64,000 bases of DNA, taken from Dyella_A sp049445995 (GTDB taxonomy: Bacteria; Pseudomonadota; Gammaproteobacteria; Xanthomonadales; Rhodanobacteraceae). The DNA is taken from the NCBI RefSeq assembly GCF_049445995.1, contig NZ_JBMSDZ010000013.1, forward strand, positions 49,660-113,659, in the 5' to 3' direction. The position numbers were made by a program, and so were the translations under genes. How positions within the stretch are numbered: position 1 is the first letter of the stretch; each line of letters starts with the position of its first letter. Of the stretch, positions 9,361-18,813 are shown piece by piece. Under the pieces are notes generated by a model that did no database searches, was not told where the DNA came from, and was given only the letters and a program-made list of their open reading frames with translations.

Positions 9361-12300
9361 AGTGGGGTAAATCCAAGCTACCGAGCGAGACGATCCAACG
9401 TGCATACACCGACGATGGAGTCCGCTTTTTCCGCGGTGCCGATGCCACGCCACGGTGGTGGGCCGGCGATCATCTCGCGCCGGATGAACGCCCGCTCGTC
9501 GCCTATCTTCAGCAGCTGGTGTTCGAAGGTGCGGCGCTCGAGGCGGATGACGCGCTCCTGCTTCCTTGGACAAGCGTCTATTCGCTGCTTTCCGATGAAT
9601 CCCACCTGGGAAGCGTGCCACTCCTGGCTCTCCCCGAGCGATCGGACTGGGTTCCTCGGCTGGAGTCGACGGGGGCGATATCCGATCCCGACTTCCGGAT
9701 CGCCGTCCAGGGCTGGTCTTCGGCCCAATGGGGCGAGACCTCGTTGGATCGACAGGGGGCCGTGCTCACGCGCTCCAGCGACCAATGGTTGATGCCGGAG
9801 CCCTCGTGGAAGTTGCTTGGCTTGTTATCCCGGTTCGCCCGCGAGCAGGCGTCGCTGGACGCCGACCAGCGACTCCGAGCCGTCGGCGAGATCAGGCAAG
9901 CCGCCATCGCAGGCAGGGCCGTGCTGGACGATTTTCTCGACAAGACCGACATTCGTACGCCGGACACGCTGAAGCTTGACCTTCGGCGTGATGAGGCTCT
10001 CGGCTTGCCCGTAATCGAGGTCCGGCCGCTACCCGATGGCGCCCCGGACAACTTTGTGGAGACCTTCGATCGCTATGGCCAGGTGAGGGGGCGTTACGAC
10101 CTAGTCCAGCCCGGAGGGCGTCTGACCCATGTGGCTCCCGGCCCAGCGGTGCGCCGCGTGCTGGAAGTCGTGAAAGGGATGCCGGCACGACGCCTTTCCG
10201 CGGAACAGGCGAGGATGTTCACCCACAACCCGTACGCCGTGCTGGGGGATGACGCCGCCGAGGCGCTCGATGAGGAGCAGTTCAATGCCGCTCGGCGCGA
10301 TGCGGGGTTGCTCCCCGCCCGGTTCGAGGTCGTCCCGGAGGCCTCCACCCCGGCACATGTCGCGCTGCGCATCCCTCAGGCGCAGGGCGAGACGGCATAC
10401 GAAGATCTGTCGCTGAATCTCGGCCAGGCCAAGCAATGGCTGGCGGCGGCAGGCCGATCTCGTGCCCGGGGTCTCCCCGTCTTCCACTGGGATGGCAGCG
10501 AGCTGCTGCTCGATCAGGCGGCCGAGCATCAGTTGGCGCAGCTGGCCGAGTGGGTCGGGCGAAGCGAAGTGGCCCGGATGCATCAGGCCGCCGGAGACGT
10601 GCTGGACCTAAGGGCTTTCAGCAGCCGGGTGATCGGCTTTGATTCCAAAGTCCAGGCCGTGCCCTACGTTCCGCATCGCACTCAGGGCAAGGAGTGGCTT
10701 CCCGGCGATGACGTGGGCGTGGTCACGGTCGATCACTCGTCAGGCGAGGTCCGAAATCACGCCATGACGCCGGCTTCCATCGACGAGCTCGAGGAGGCGA
10801 TCGGGCAGGCCAAGGAACAGGGTCTGGCGTCCGTGCGCCTCCCCGGATCCGACGTGGATCTGCCGGTCCCGCAGGCCGAGTCACTGGTGGATGAGTTCCG
10901 CGAGCTCGGCATCAAGTCCGGCGGCAAGACACTGCCCAAGCCGCTGTCCGATCCGAAGCCGAACCAGCGGGTCGGGCTTCGCATCCATCACAACATCGAG
11001 TCGCTTGAGTACGTCGAGACGGTCGAGGATCTCGTCGGGGCAGTCAGCGCGGAGGATGTCGAGCCTCCCGCCGCGCTCCGTCCGGAAATCTCCCTGTTGC
11101 CGCATCAGGCGTACGGTCTGGCTTGGATGCAGCAGCGCTACCGCAACCAGGGCGTGGGCATCGCCGGATGCCTGTTGGCCGATGACATGGGTTTGGGAAA
11201 GACGCTCCAGTCCCTCTCGCTGATCGCGTGGGCCTGGCAGCGCTCCCAATCGGCGCGTCCAAGCCTGGTGGTGGCCCCCGTTTCCCTGCTGGAGAACTGG
11301 AAGCAGGAGGTCGACAAGTTCCTCGATTGGCCCGATGGAGTCGTTCTCAGCCTGTATGGTTCGGACCTGGCTTTGAAACGTTCCGGTGGCGACGCGCTGG
11401 ACGATGATCTGCGTCAGCTCGGCGTGACCAAGCTGCTCCGGCCGGGCTTTGCCGACGGCTACCGGCTCGTGCTGACCACCTACGAAACCCTGCGCGATTA
11501 CGAGCTGTCGATCGCTCGCCAGCATTGGGATATCGTAGTCTGCGACGAGGCCCAGAAGATCAAGAATCCCACCGCCTTCGTGACCCAGGCGGCCAAGGCC
11601 TTGCACGCCAACTTCAAGATCGCCTGTACCGGCACGCCGGTCGAGAACTCGCTGGCCGATCTCTGGTGCCTGTTCGACTTTTTCCAGCCGGGCTGTCTGG
11701 GGGCTTTGAACGAGTTCACCAAGGTCTACCGGGAGTCCATCGAGTCCCGGCAGGAAGGGCATGAGGCCCTGGTCGAACGCCTCCGCGCCATGATCCAGCC
11801 GTGGGTCCTGCGACGGATGAAGAATGAGGTGCACGAGGGGCTGCCCCGCAAGGTCATGGGGCAGGAGGCCGACCGCACCGCAGTCGCGCTTCAGATGTCG
11901 CCCGCGCAGCGCCTGGCCTACATGGATGCGGTTGCGGCTTACCGACAGGCCAAGGAGCAGGAAGGGCAGGGCCGCAGCGTGTCCATGCTGAATCTGCTGC
12001 ACCGTCTGCGCATGATCTGCGCACACCCGCTGGCGGCCTTGCGGGATGACCATGAGCGCGTCCACGTGAAGGAGCACATCGCCGCTTCGCCCAAGCTGGC
12101 GTGGCTGCTTGGTCGTCTCGCCCAGATCAAGGCGCGGGGCGAAAAGGCCATCGTATTCACCGACTATCGGGATCTGCAGCGCCTGCTTCAGCGCGCGATC
12201 GAACATCATTTCGGCTTCCGGCCGCAAATCATCAATGGTTCCACCGCGATCGGCACGAGCCGGGGCGAATCCCGCCAGGGCCTGATCGACGCCTTCCAGG

Positions 12301-12611
12301 CCACGCCCGGCTTCGGCGTGTTGATCCTCTCCGCGTCCGCCGTGGGCTTCGGCGTGAATATCCAGGAGGCCAACCACGTCATCCATTTCACCCGGACATG
12401 GAACCCGGCCAAGGAAGACCAGGCGACCGACCGTGCCTATCGCATTGGCCAGCGGCGTGACGTGTACGTCTACTGCCCGACAGTGGCAGGGCCGGGCTTC
12501 GCCTCCTTCGAGGAGCGGCTCGCGGAGCGCCTGGATTACAAGAGAGATCTGTCCCGAGACATGCTGGCGGGTTCGAAAGAGCTTTCGGTCGAAGATTTCG
12601 AGGATCTTTGA
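9357..12611 (+). CDS. zorD: Zorya type I effector ZorD (SNF2-family helicase)
   Basis: A 1084-residue protein. The N-terminal 570 residues have no motif I recognise. The C-terminal SNF2/SWI2 ATPase has Walker A DDMGLGKT (about 609-616), DEAQ box (CDEAQKIKNP, about 728) and motifs V/VI (SAVGFGVNIQEA and DRAYRIGQRR, about 1022-1031). In type I Zorya this protein is the nucleic-acid-degrading effector acting beside the ZorAB motor. It starts inside the zorC stop codon, so all four zor genes are one translational unit. Its presence with zorC, and the absence of zorE, assigns the system to type I. Confidence 0.92.
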   Translation: MKWGKSKLPSETIQRAYTDDGVRFFRGADATPRWWAGDHLAPDERPLVAYLQQLVFEGAALEADDALLLPWTSVYSLLSDESHLGSVPLLALPERSDWVPRLESTGAISDPDFRIAVQGWSSAQWGETSLDRQGAVLTRSSDQWLMPEPSWKLLGLLSRFAREQASLDADQRLRAVGEIRQAAIAGRAVLDDFLDKTDIRTPDTLKLDLRRDEALGLPVIEVRPLPDGAPDNFVETFDRYGQVRGRYDLVQPGGRLTHVAPGPAVRRVLEVVKGMPARRLSAEQARMFTHNPYAVLGDDAAEALDEEQFNAARRDAGLLPARFEVVPEASTPAHVALRIPQAQGETAYEDLSLNLGQAKQWLAAAGRSRARGLPVFHWDGSELLLDQAAEHQLAQLAEWVGRSEVARMHQAAGDVLDLRAFSSRVIGFDSKVQAVPYVPHRTQGKEWLPGDDVGVVTVDHSSGEVRNHAMTPASIDELEEAIGQAKEQGLASVRLPGSDVDLPVPQAESLVDEFRELGIKSGGKTLPKPLSDPKPNQRVGLRIHHNIESLEYVETVEDLVGAVSAEDVEPPAALRPEISLLPHQAYGLAWMQQRYRNQGVGIAGCLLADDMGLGKTLQSLSLIAWAWQRSQSARPSLVVAPVSLLENWKQEVDKFLDWPDGVVLSLYGSDLALKRSGGDALDDDLRQLGVTKLLRPGFADGYRLVLTTYETLRDYELSIARQHWDIVVCDEAQKIKNPTAFVTQAAKALHANFKIACTGTPVENSLADLWCLFDFFQPGCLGALNEFTKVYRESIESRQEGHEALVERLRAMIQPWVLRRMKNEVHEGLPRKVMGQEADRTAVALQMSPAQRLAYMDAVAAYRQAKEQEGQGRSVSMLNLLHRLRMICAHPLAALRDDHERVHVKEHIAASPKLAWLLGRLAQIKARGEKAIVFTDYRDLQRLLQRAIEHHFGFRPQIINGSTAIGTSRGESRQGLIDAFQATPGFGVLILSASAVGFGVNIQEANHVIHFTRTWNPAKEDQATDRAYRIGQRRDVYVYCPTVAGPGFASFEERLAERLDYKRDLSRDMLAGSKELSVEDFEDL

Positions 12612-12710
12612 TCGAGGGAGAGTTCTGCGAAACTGGCGGCCGAGGATTGGCGCTGCGGCCAGTAAAACCTCAGCCACATCGGTCAGCAATCAAACCAGGC
12701 AGTACCTATC

Positions 12711-14195
12711 GTGATCACAGGCACCATCAAATCCCAGGTCGACCAGATCTGGAACGCGTTCTGGAGCGGCGGCATCTCCAACCCCATGGAGGTCATCGAG
12801 CAGATGACCTACCTGCTTTTCATCAAGCGGCTGGACGAGCTGCACACGGTGCGCGAGAAAAAGGCCAATCGCCTCGGGCAGCCTATCGAGAACCTCATCT
12901 TCAACCGCAACCAGCAGAAGCTGCGCTGGTCGCACTTCAAGGATCTGGGCGATCCGGGCCTGCTGTACCACATCGTTTCGGAAGAGGTGTTCCCCTTCAT
13001 CAAGAAGCTGGGCGGCACGCACGGCGAGTCCACCTATGCCACCCACATGAAGGATGCGCGCTTCACCATCCCTACGCCCGCGCTGCTGGCAAGGGTGGTG
13101 GACATGCTCGACGCCATCCCCATGGAGGATCGCGACACCAAGGGCGACCTCTACGAGTACATGCTCGGCAAGATCGCCAGCGCCGGGCAGAACGGCCAGT
13201 TCCGCACGCCGCGCCACATCATCAAGCTGATGGTGGAGATGATGGCGCCCAAGCCCAGCGACGTGATCTGCGACCCCGCCTGCGGCACGGCCGGTTTCCT
13301 GGTGGCGGCGGCCGAATACCTCGATCAGCATCACCGCGACGAAATCTACGCGAACAAGAAGGCCCTCAAGCGCTTCAACCACGACACCTTCCATGGCTTC
13401 GACTTCGACAGCACCATGCTGCGCGTCGGCTCCATGAACATGCTGCTGCATGGCGTGGAAGATCCGGCCATCGAGAACCGCGACTCCCTCAGCGAAAGCC
13501 ACGCCAGCGTCGAGGACCAGTTCAGCCTGATCCTGGCCAACCCGCCGTTCGCAGGCAGCCTGGACTACGAAAGCACGGCCAAGGACTTGCAGGCCATCGT
13601 CAAGACCAAGAAGACCGAGCTGCTGTTCGTGGCGCTGTTCCTGCGCCTGCTCAAAGCCGGCGGTCGCGCGGCGGTGATCGTGCCGGACGGCGTGTTGTTC
13701 GGCTCCTCCAAGGCGCACAAGACGCTGCGCCGCCTGCTGGTGGAGGAGCACAAGCTGGACGGCATCGTCTCCATGCCCTCGGGCGTGTTCCGCCCCTATG
13801 CCGGTGTGTCCACGGCCATCCTGCTGTTCACCAAGACCAACTCCGGCGGCACCGACCAGGTGTGGTTCTACGACATGCAGGCCGATGGCTACTCGCTGGA
13901 CGACAAGCGCAACCCGCTGGATGCGGACAAGCACGAAACCAACAACCTGCCGGACGTCCTCACCCGCTGGCAGCATCGGGACAAGGAAATCAAGCGCGCC
14001 CGCACCGAGCAGAGCTTCCTGGTGCCCAAGGCCGAAATCGCCGGCAACGACTACGACCTGTCGATCAACCGCTACAAACAGGTGGTGTACGAGGAAGTGC
14101 AGCATGCCTCGCCGCAGGTGATCCTGGCCGAACTGAAGGCGCTGGAGGCGGAGATCATGCGGGGGATGGATGAGCTGGAGGGGATGCTCAAGTGA
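12711..14195 (+). CDS. hsdM: type I restriction-modification methyltransferase subunit HsdM
   Basis: A 494-residue N6-adenine methyltransferase subunit. It has the N-terminal HsdM helical domain (IWNAFWSGGISNPMEVIEQMTYLLFIKR), SAM-binding motif I DPACGTAGF (about residues 188-196) and catalytic motif IV NPPF (about 277-280). It begins with GTG 12711 and no strong RBS is visible; the 99-bp gap from zorD has no clear promoter, so read-through from the zor operon is possible. Its stop overlaps the hsdS start. With HsdS it methylates and marks host DNA. Confidence 0.96.
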   Translation: MITGTIKSQVDQIWNAFWSGGISNPMEVIEQMTYLLFIKRLDELHTVREKKANRLGQPIENLIFNRNQQKLRWSHFKDLGDPGLLYHIVSEEVFPFIKKLGGTHGESTYATHMKDARFTIPTPALLARVVDMLDAIPMEDRDTKGDLYEYMLGKIASAGQNGQFRTPRHIIKLMVEMMAPKPSDVICDPACGTAGFLVAAAEYLDQHHRDEIYANKKALKRFNHDTFHGFDFDSTMLRVGSMNMLLHGVEDPAIENRDSLSESHASVEDQFSLILANPPFAGSLDYESTAKDLQAIVKTKKTELLFVALFLRLLKAGGRAAVIVPDGVLFGSSKAHKTLRRLLVEEHKLDGIVSMPSGVFRPYAGVSTAILLFTKTNSGGTDQVWFYDMQADGYSLDDKRNPLDADKHETNNLPDVLTRWQHRDKEIKRARTEQSFLVPKAEIAGNDYDLSINRYKQVVYEEVQHASPQVILAELKALEAEIMRGMDELEGMLK

Positions 14196-15310
14196 GCGCA
14201 AGCTCAGTTCGTTTCACCGATGCTGTCCGTGACGTATCGGGCGGCAATTTAAAGATTCCTCAGTCTGAATATCAGGCCGTCGGCTCGCTTCCCGTTGTCG
14301 ATCAAGGGAAGGATTTCGTGGCCGGCTTCACGGACGACGAGAACTATTCGTTCCGGAGTGAGAAGCTTCCGGTCGTCGTTTTTGGCGATCACACTCGCGC
14401 CGTTAAGTACGTTGACTTTCCGTTCGCCATGGGTGCGGATGGTGTGAAGGTTCTTAAGCCTACCGAAGAGTGTGATGCAAAGTTTCTCTATCACTATCTA
14501 CGCCAAGTTCGTATCCCGAACGCTGGCTATAGCCGGCACTACAAGTTCCTAAAGGAGCTGCGCCTCCCATTGCCGCCGCTGGCCGAGCAACGCCACATCG
14601 CGGCGATTCTGGACAAGGCCGACGCGCTGCGCGCCAAGCGCCGCGAAGCCATCGCCAAGCTCGATCAGCTGCTGCAGTCCGTGTTCCTGGACATGTTCGG
14701 TGACCCGGTGACAAACCCAAAGGGCTGGCCGAATCCCACCGTGGGCAGTTGCTGCGAAAAGGTGACCGTGGGAATCGTTGTTAGGCCAGCTTCCTACTAT
14801 GTGGATGTTGGTGTGCCGGCAATCCGATCGTTGAACATCGGCGTCAATCGCATCATCGCCGACGACTTTGTCTATTTCAGCGAGCGCGATAACAATGGAC
14901 CATTGAAGAAGACAGTGCTTCGAACAGGAGACGTAGTGGCTGTCCGCTCTGGGCAGCCAGGCAAAGCTGCGGTTGTACCGCCTGAGTTGGATGGGGCGAA
15001 CGCTATCGATGTATTGATTACGCGCACCGACGATTCGCTACTCCTCCCCGAATTCCTCGCATACTTCCTGAACTCCGCGGCAGGGAAAAAGCTTGTCCTT
15101 AAAGAGCAGCGCGGGCAGGTGCAAAAGCATCTAAACGTGAAGCAGCTATCGGAGGCTGAGATTCCTCTCCCTCCGCTGGATGAGCAAAAAAGGTTTCTCG
15201 CATTTGCCAGATGTGTTGGTGATCTGGAGAAGCGATTGACAGCGGGATCTACGCATTTTGAAGCATTGTTCTCGGGTATCCAGTCACGAGCTTTTGCAGG
15301 GACGCTCTAA
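14192..15310 (+). CDS. hsdS: type I restriction-modification specificity subunit HsdS
   Basis: A 372-residue DNA-recognition subunit with two target-recognition domains (about 1-125 and 170-330), each followed by a conserved helical spacer starting with the LPPLAEQRHIAAILDKAD (about 127-144) and LPPLDEQKRFLAF type sequences. The GTG start overlaps the hsdM stop. Base composition in both recognition domains is clearly more AT-rich than hsdM and hsdR on either side, while the central spacer returns to high GC. That mosaic is typical of recognition-domain exchange between strains. Confidence 0.94.
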   Translation: MSASSVRFTDAVRDVSGGNLKIPQSEYQAVGSLPVVDQGKDFVAGFTDDENYSFRSEKLPVVVFGDHTRAVKYVDFPFAMGADGVKVLKPTEECDAKFLYHYLRQVRIPNAGYSRHYKFLKELRLPLPPLAEQRHIAAILDKADALRAKRREAIAKLDQLLQSVFLDMFGDPVTNPKGWPNPTVGSCCEKVTVGIVVRPASYYVDVGVPAIRSLNIGVNRIIADDFVYFSERDNNGPLKKTVLRTGDVVAVRSGQPGKAAVVPPELDGANAIDVLITRTDDSLLLPEFLAYFLNSAAGKKLVLKEQRGQVQKHLNVKQLSEAEIPLPPLDEQKRFLAFARCVGDLEKRLTAGSTHFEALFSGIQSRAFAGTL

Positions 15311-15313
15311 CCC

Positions 15314-18300
15314 ATGACCAACTTCCAGTTCCTCCTCCCCGAGTTCAAAGCCCTCTACGAGCCGGCCAAGGGCGCGGAGCAACTGGTTTATTCCGATCCG
15401 CGGGCCTGCTGCATGCGCACCCGCCATGCGCTGGAGCAGGCGGTGCATTGGCTGTACGAGCACGACCGCGACCTGCGCATGCCGTACGACAGCGCACTCA
15501 ATGTGCTGCTGACGGACCGCGACTTCCAACGGCTGCTGCCGCCGCACATCCACCAGAAGACCCGGCTGATCCAGAAGCTGGGCAACCAGGCGGTGCATGC
15601 CGGCCAGCCGATCGGCCAGCTGGATGCGCTGCGGCTGGTGCGCGAGCTGTTCCACGTGCTGTTCTGGCTGGCGCGCAGTTACACCCGCGCCAGCGACCCC
15701 AAGTCGCTGGAGGCGAGCTTCGATGAGAAGCTTGTTCCAAAGCTGGTGCGCGCCGACGAAGCCATCGCGCTGACCCGCGACGAGCTGAAGAAACAGGAAG
15801 CCACCTTCCAGCAGCAGATCGCTGCCCAGCACGCCACGCTGGAACAGCGCGAGGCGGCGATTGCCGAGCAGGCCGCCACGCTGGCCGAACGCGAGGCGCT
15901 GCTGGCCCAGGTCAACGCCAAGCTGGCGGAAGCCCGTGCCGAGCTGGCGCAGGCCAAGGCCGCCAACATCGCCGTGCCCGACACGCACGACTACGACGAG
16001 GCGGACACGCGCCGCTTCTTCATCGACGTGCTGCTGCGCGAGGCCGGCTGGACGGTGGGCGGCAACGCCTCAGTGGAAGTGCCGGTGGCCGGCATGCCCA
16101 ACAACCAGGGCGAGGGCTTCGTCGACTACGTGCTGTGGGGCAGGGACGGCCTGCCGCTGGCCGTGGTGGAGGCCAAGCGCAGCCTGAAAGACCCGGACGT
16201 GGGGCAGCAGCAGGCCAAGCTCTACGCCGACTGCCTGGAGGTCGAGAAAGGCCGCCGCCCGCTGATCTTCTACACCAACGGCAACACCACCTGGCTGTGG
16301 GACGACCGCCGCGCGCCGCCACGCGAGGTGCAGGGGTTCTACACCCGCGAGGAACTGGAGCTGGCGATCCAGCGCCGGGGCATGCAGGGCGACCCGCGCA
16401 CGCTGGCGATCAACACCGCCATCGTGGAGCGCCCCTACCAGCACCGGGCCATCCGCGCGATGGTCGAGGCGCTGGCCAGTGGCCGCCGCGCCGGCCTGCT
16501 GACCATGGCCACCGGCACCGGCAAGACCCGCACCGCCATCGCGCTGGTGGAGCTGCTGATGCGCTCCAACTGGGTCAAGCGCGTGCTGTTCCTGGCCGAC
16601 CGCGTGGCACTGGTGAACCAGGCGGCCGGGGCGTTCAAGGAACACCTGCCGGACTCCAGCCCGGTGAACCTGGTGACCGAGAAGCACGGGCAGGGCCGGG
16701 TGTACCTCAGCACCTACCCGACCATGATGGGGCTGATCGACCAGATGGACGGCGACACCCGCCGCTACGGCGTCGGGTATTTCGACCTGGTGATCGTCGA
16801 CGAGGCGCACCGCAGCGTGTACCAGAAATACGGCGCGATCTTCCGCTACTTCGACAGCTACCTGGTGGGCCTCACCGCTACCCCGCGCGACGAGGTGGAC
16901 CGCGACACCTACCACCTGTTTGGCCTGGAAACCGGCGTGCCCACCGACGCCTACTCGCTGGACGAGGCGGTGGCGGACGGCTTCCTGGTGCCGCCGAAGG
17001 CGCATTCGGTGCCGATGAAGTTCGTGCGCGAAGGCATCAAGTACGACGAGCTGAGCGACGAGGAAAAGGAGCACTGGGAATCGCTGGACTGGGGCGACCG
17101 CGCCGGCGAGAGCGAGGAGGCCCCCAGCGAGGTGGCCGCCCCCGACATCAACAAGAAGCTGTTCAACCAGGACACCGTCGACAAGATGCTCCGCCACCTG
17201 ATGGAGCACGGCCTGAAGGTGGAGGGTGGCGACAAGCTGGGCAAGACCATCATCTTCGCGGTGAACCAGAAGCATGCCGAGTTCGTCGCCAAGCGCTTCA
17301 ACGACAACTATCCGCATTACAAAGGCGAGTTCGCCCGCGTGATCACCCACGCGGTGAACTACGCGCAGAGCCTGATCGACGACTTCGGCAGCAAGCTCAA
17401 CAAGCTGCCGCAGATCGCCATTTCGGTGGACATGCTGGATACCGGCATCGACGTGCCGCAGGTGTTGAACCTGGTGTTCTTCAAGGCCGTACGCTCGAAG
17501 GTGAAGTTCCTGCAGATGATCGGTCGCGGCACCCGCCTGTGTCCGGATCTGTTCGCGCCGGGCGTGGACAAGACCGAGTTCTACATCTTCGACTTCTGCG
17601 CCAACTTCGAATACTTCAACGAGAATCCGCGCGGCGCGCTGGGCGGGCTGGCCGAGCCGCTGGGCAAGCGGCTGTTCAAGGCGCGGCTGGATCTGCTGTC
17701 GCTGCTGCCGGATGGGAAGGGTGACGAGGCCCATCCGCTCTCCGATGGCGTCGGTGGCTACGACACCCTGATGTTCCTGCGCGAAGGACTGACCGACGAG
17801 CTGCATGGCGAAGTAGCAGCGATGAACCTGGACAACTTCATCGTGCGCACCGAGCGCGAGCACGTCTCGCGCTTTCGCGAACGGGAGCAATGGAAGGCGC
17901 TGGACGATTCGGCGTTGGGCGACCTGCGCGGTCATGTGGCGGGCCTGCCCAGCGAGCGCGAGCCCGAGCACATCACCGCCAAACTGTTCGACCTGATCTG
18001 CCTCAACCTACAGCTGGCGCTGGTGCGCTCTACCGCTGACTTCGTCGGCTACCGCGACAAGATCATCGAGCTGGCCAGCGAGCTGGAGACCAAGGACACC
18101 ATTCCGGCGGTGCGCGCCGAGCTGGCCCTGATCCAGGACGTGCAGTCCGAGGAGTTCTGGAAGGACATCACCCTGCCGATGATCGAGCAGGTGCGCCGCC
18201 ACCTGCGCGGGCTGATCCAGTTCATCGAGCGCAAGTCGATCAAGCCGGTCTACAGCGTGTTGACCGACGAGATCGGCGAGGCGACGCGCGTCGTGCTGAA

Positions 18301-18793
18301 GGACTTCAGCACCGGCATCAACCTGGCCCAGTACAAGAAGAAGGTGGAGGCGTACATCCGTGCCAACGAGAACCACGTCGCCATCGCCAAGCTCAAACAC
18401 AACAAGCCGCTGACGCCCACTGACCTGGCCGAGCTGGAGCGCTTTGTCTATGAGTCCGAGCCCGTGGAGAGCCGGGCACGCTTCGAGCAGGTGTTTGGCA
18501 CCGAGCGCTCGCTGCCCGCCTTCATCCGTTCACTGGTCGGCCTGGATCGCGCGGCCGCCAAGGAAGCCTTCGGCCAGTTCCTCGACACCAGCCGCTACAC
18601 CAGCCAGCAGATTCGCTTCATCGAGATGGTGATCGACCGCCTCACCGCGGCCGGTGTCATGGAGCCGGGGCAGCTCTACGATCCGCCGTTCACCAGCATC
18701 CACCACGAGGGACTGGACGGCACCTTCGGCGATAGCGACGCCGACGCAATCATCGGGGTGCTCGGTGAGATCAAGCGGCGAGCAGCGGCCTGA
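15314..18793 (+). CDS. hsdR: type I restriction endonuclease subunit HsdR (EcoEI-like)
   Basis: A 1159-residue motor/nuclease subunit. An N-terminal DUF4145-like helical domain (about 1-140) is followed by a coiled coil (about 150-215) and the HsdR nuclease core with VEAKRSLKDPDVGQQQAKLY. The SF2 translocase has Walker A MATGTGKT (about 398-405), DEAH box (about 496) and IGRGTRLCPDLF. The last 90 residues match the EcoEI-type R C-terminal domain. It starts 3 bp after hsdS. It cleaves DNA lacking the HsdMS methylation mark. All catalytic motifs are present, so the system looks functional. Confidence 0.96.
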   Translation: MTNFQFLLPEFKALYEPAKGAEQLVYSDPRACCMRTRHALEQAVHWLYEHDRDLRMPYDSALNVLLTDRDFQRLLPPHIHQKTRLIQKLGNQAVHAGQPIGQLDALRLVRELFHVLFWLARSYTRASDPKSLEASFDEKLVPKLVRADEAIALTRDELKKQEATFQQQIAAQHATLEQREAAIAEQAATLAEREALLAQVNAKLAEARAELAQAKAANIAVPDTHDYDEADTRRFFIDVLLREAGWTVGGNASVEVPVAGMPNNQGEGFVDYVLWGRDGLPLAVVEAKRSLKDPDVGQQQAKLYADCLEVEKGRRPLIFYTNGNTTWLWDDRRAPPREVQGFYTREELELAIQRRGMQGDPRTLAINTAIVERPYQHRAIRAMVEALASGRRAGLLTMATGTGKTRTAIALVELLMRSNWVKRVLFLADRVALVNQAAGAFKEHLPDSSPVNLVTEKHGQGRVYLSTYPTMMGLIDQMDGDTRRYGVGYFDLVIVDEAHRSVYQKYGAIFRYFDSYLVGLTATPRDEVDRDTYHLFGLETGVPTDAYSLDEAVADGFLVPPKAHSVPMKFVREGIKYDELSDEEKEHWESLDWGDRAGESEEAPSEVAAPDINKKLFNQDTVDKMLRHLMEHGLKVEGGDKLGKTIIFAVNQKHAEFVAKRFNDNYPHYKGEFARVITHAVNYAQSLIDDFGSKLNKLPQIAISVDMLDTGIDVPQVLNLVFFKAVRSKVKFLQMIGRGTRLCPDLFAPGVDKTEFYIFDFCANFEYFNENPRGALGGLAEPLGKRLFKARLDLLSLLPDGKGDEAHPLSDGVGGYDTLMFLREGLTDELHGEVAAMNLDNFIVRTEREHVSRFREREQWKALDDSALGDLRGHVAGLPSEREPEHITAKLFDLICLNLQLALVRSTADFVGYRDKIIELASELETKDTIPAVRAELALIQDVQSEEFWKDITLPMIEQVRRHLRGLIQFIERKSIKPVYSVLTDEIGEATRVVLKDFSTGINLAQYKKKVEAYIRANENHVAIAKLKHNKPLTPTDLAELERFVYESEPVESRARFEQVFGTERSLPAFIRSLVGLDRAAAKEAFGQFLDTSRYTSQQIRFIEMVIDRLTAAGVMEPGQLYDPPFTSIHHEGLDGTFGDSDADAIIGVLGEIKRRAAA

Positions 18794-18813
18794 TACCCGG
18801 ACGCAGGGAGAGC

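Noticed and set aside
10881..12689. 602-residue frame antisense to zorD
   Set aside because: High-GC shadow frame; the plus strand carries clear SNF2 helicase motifs at the same positions.
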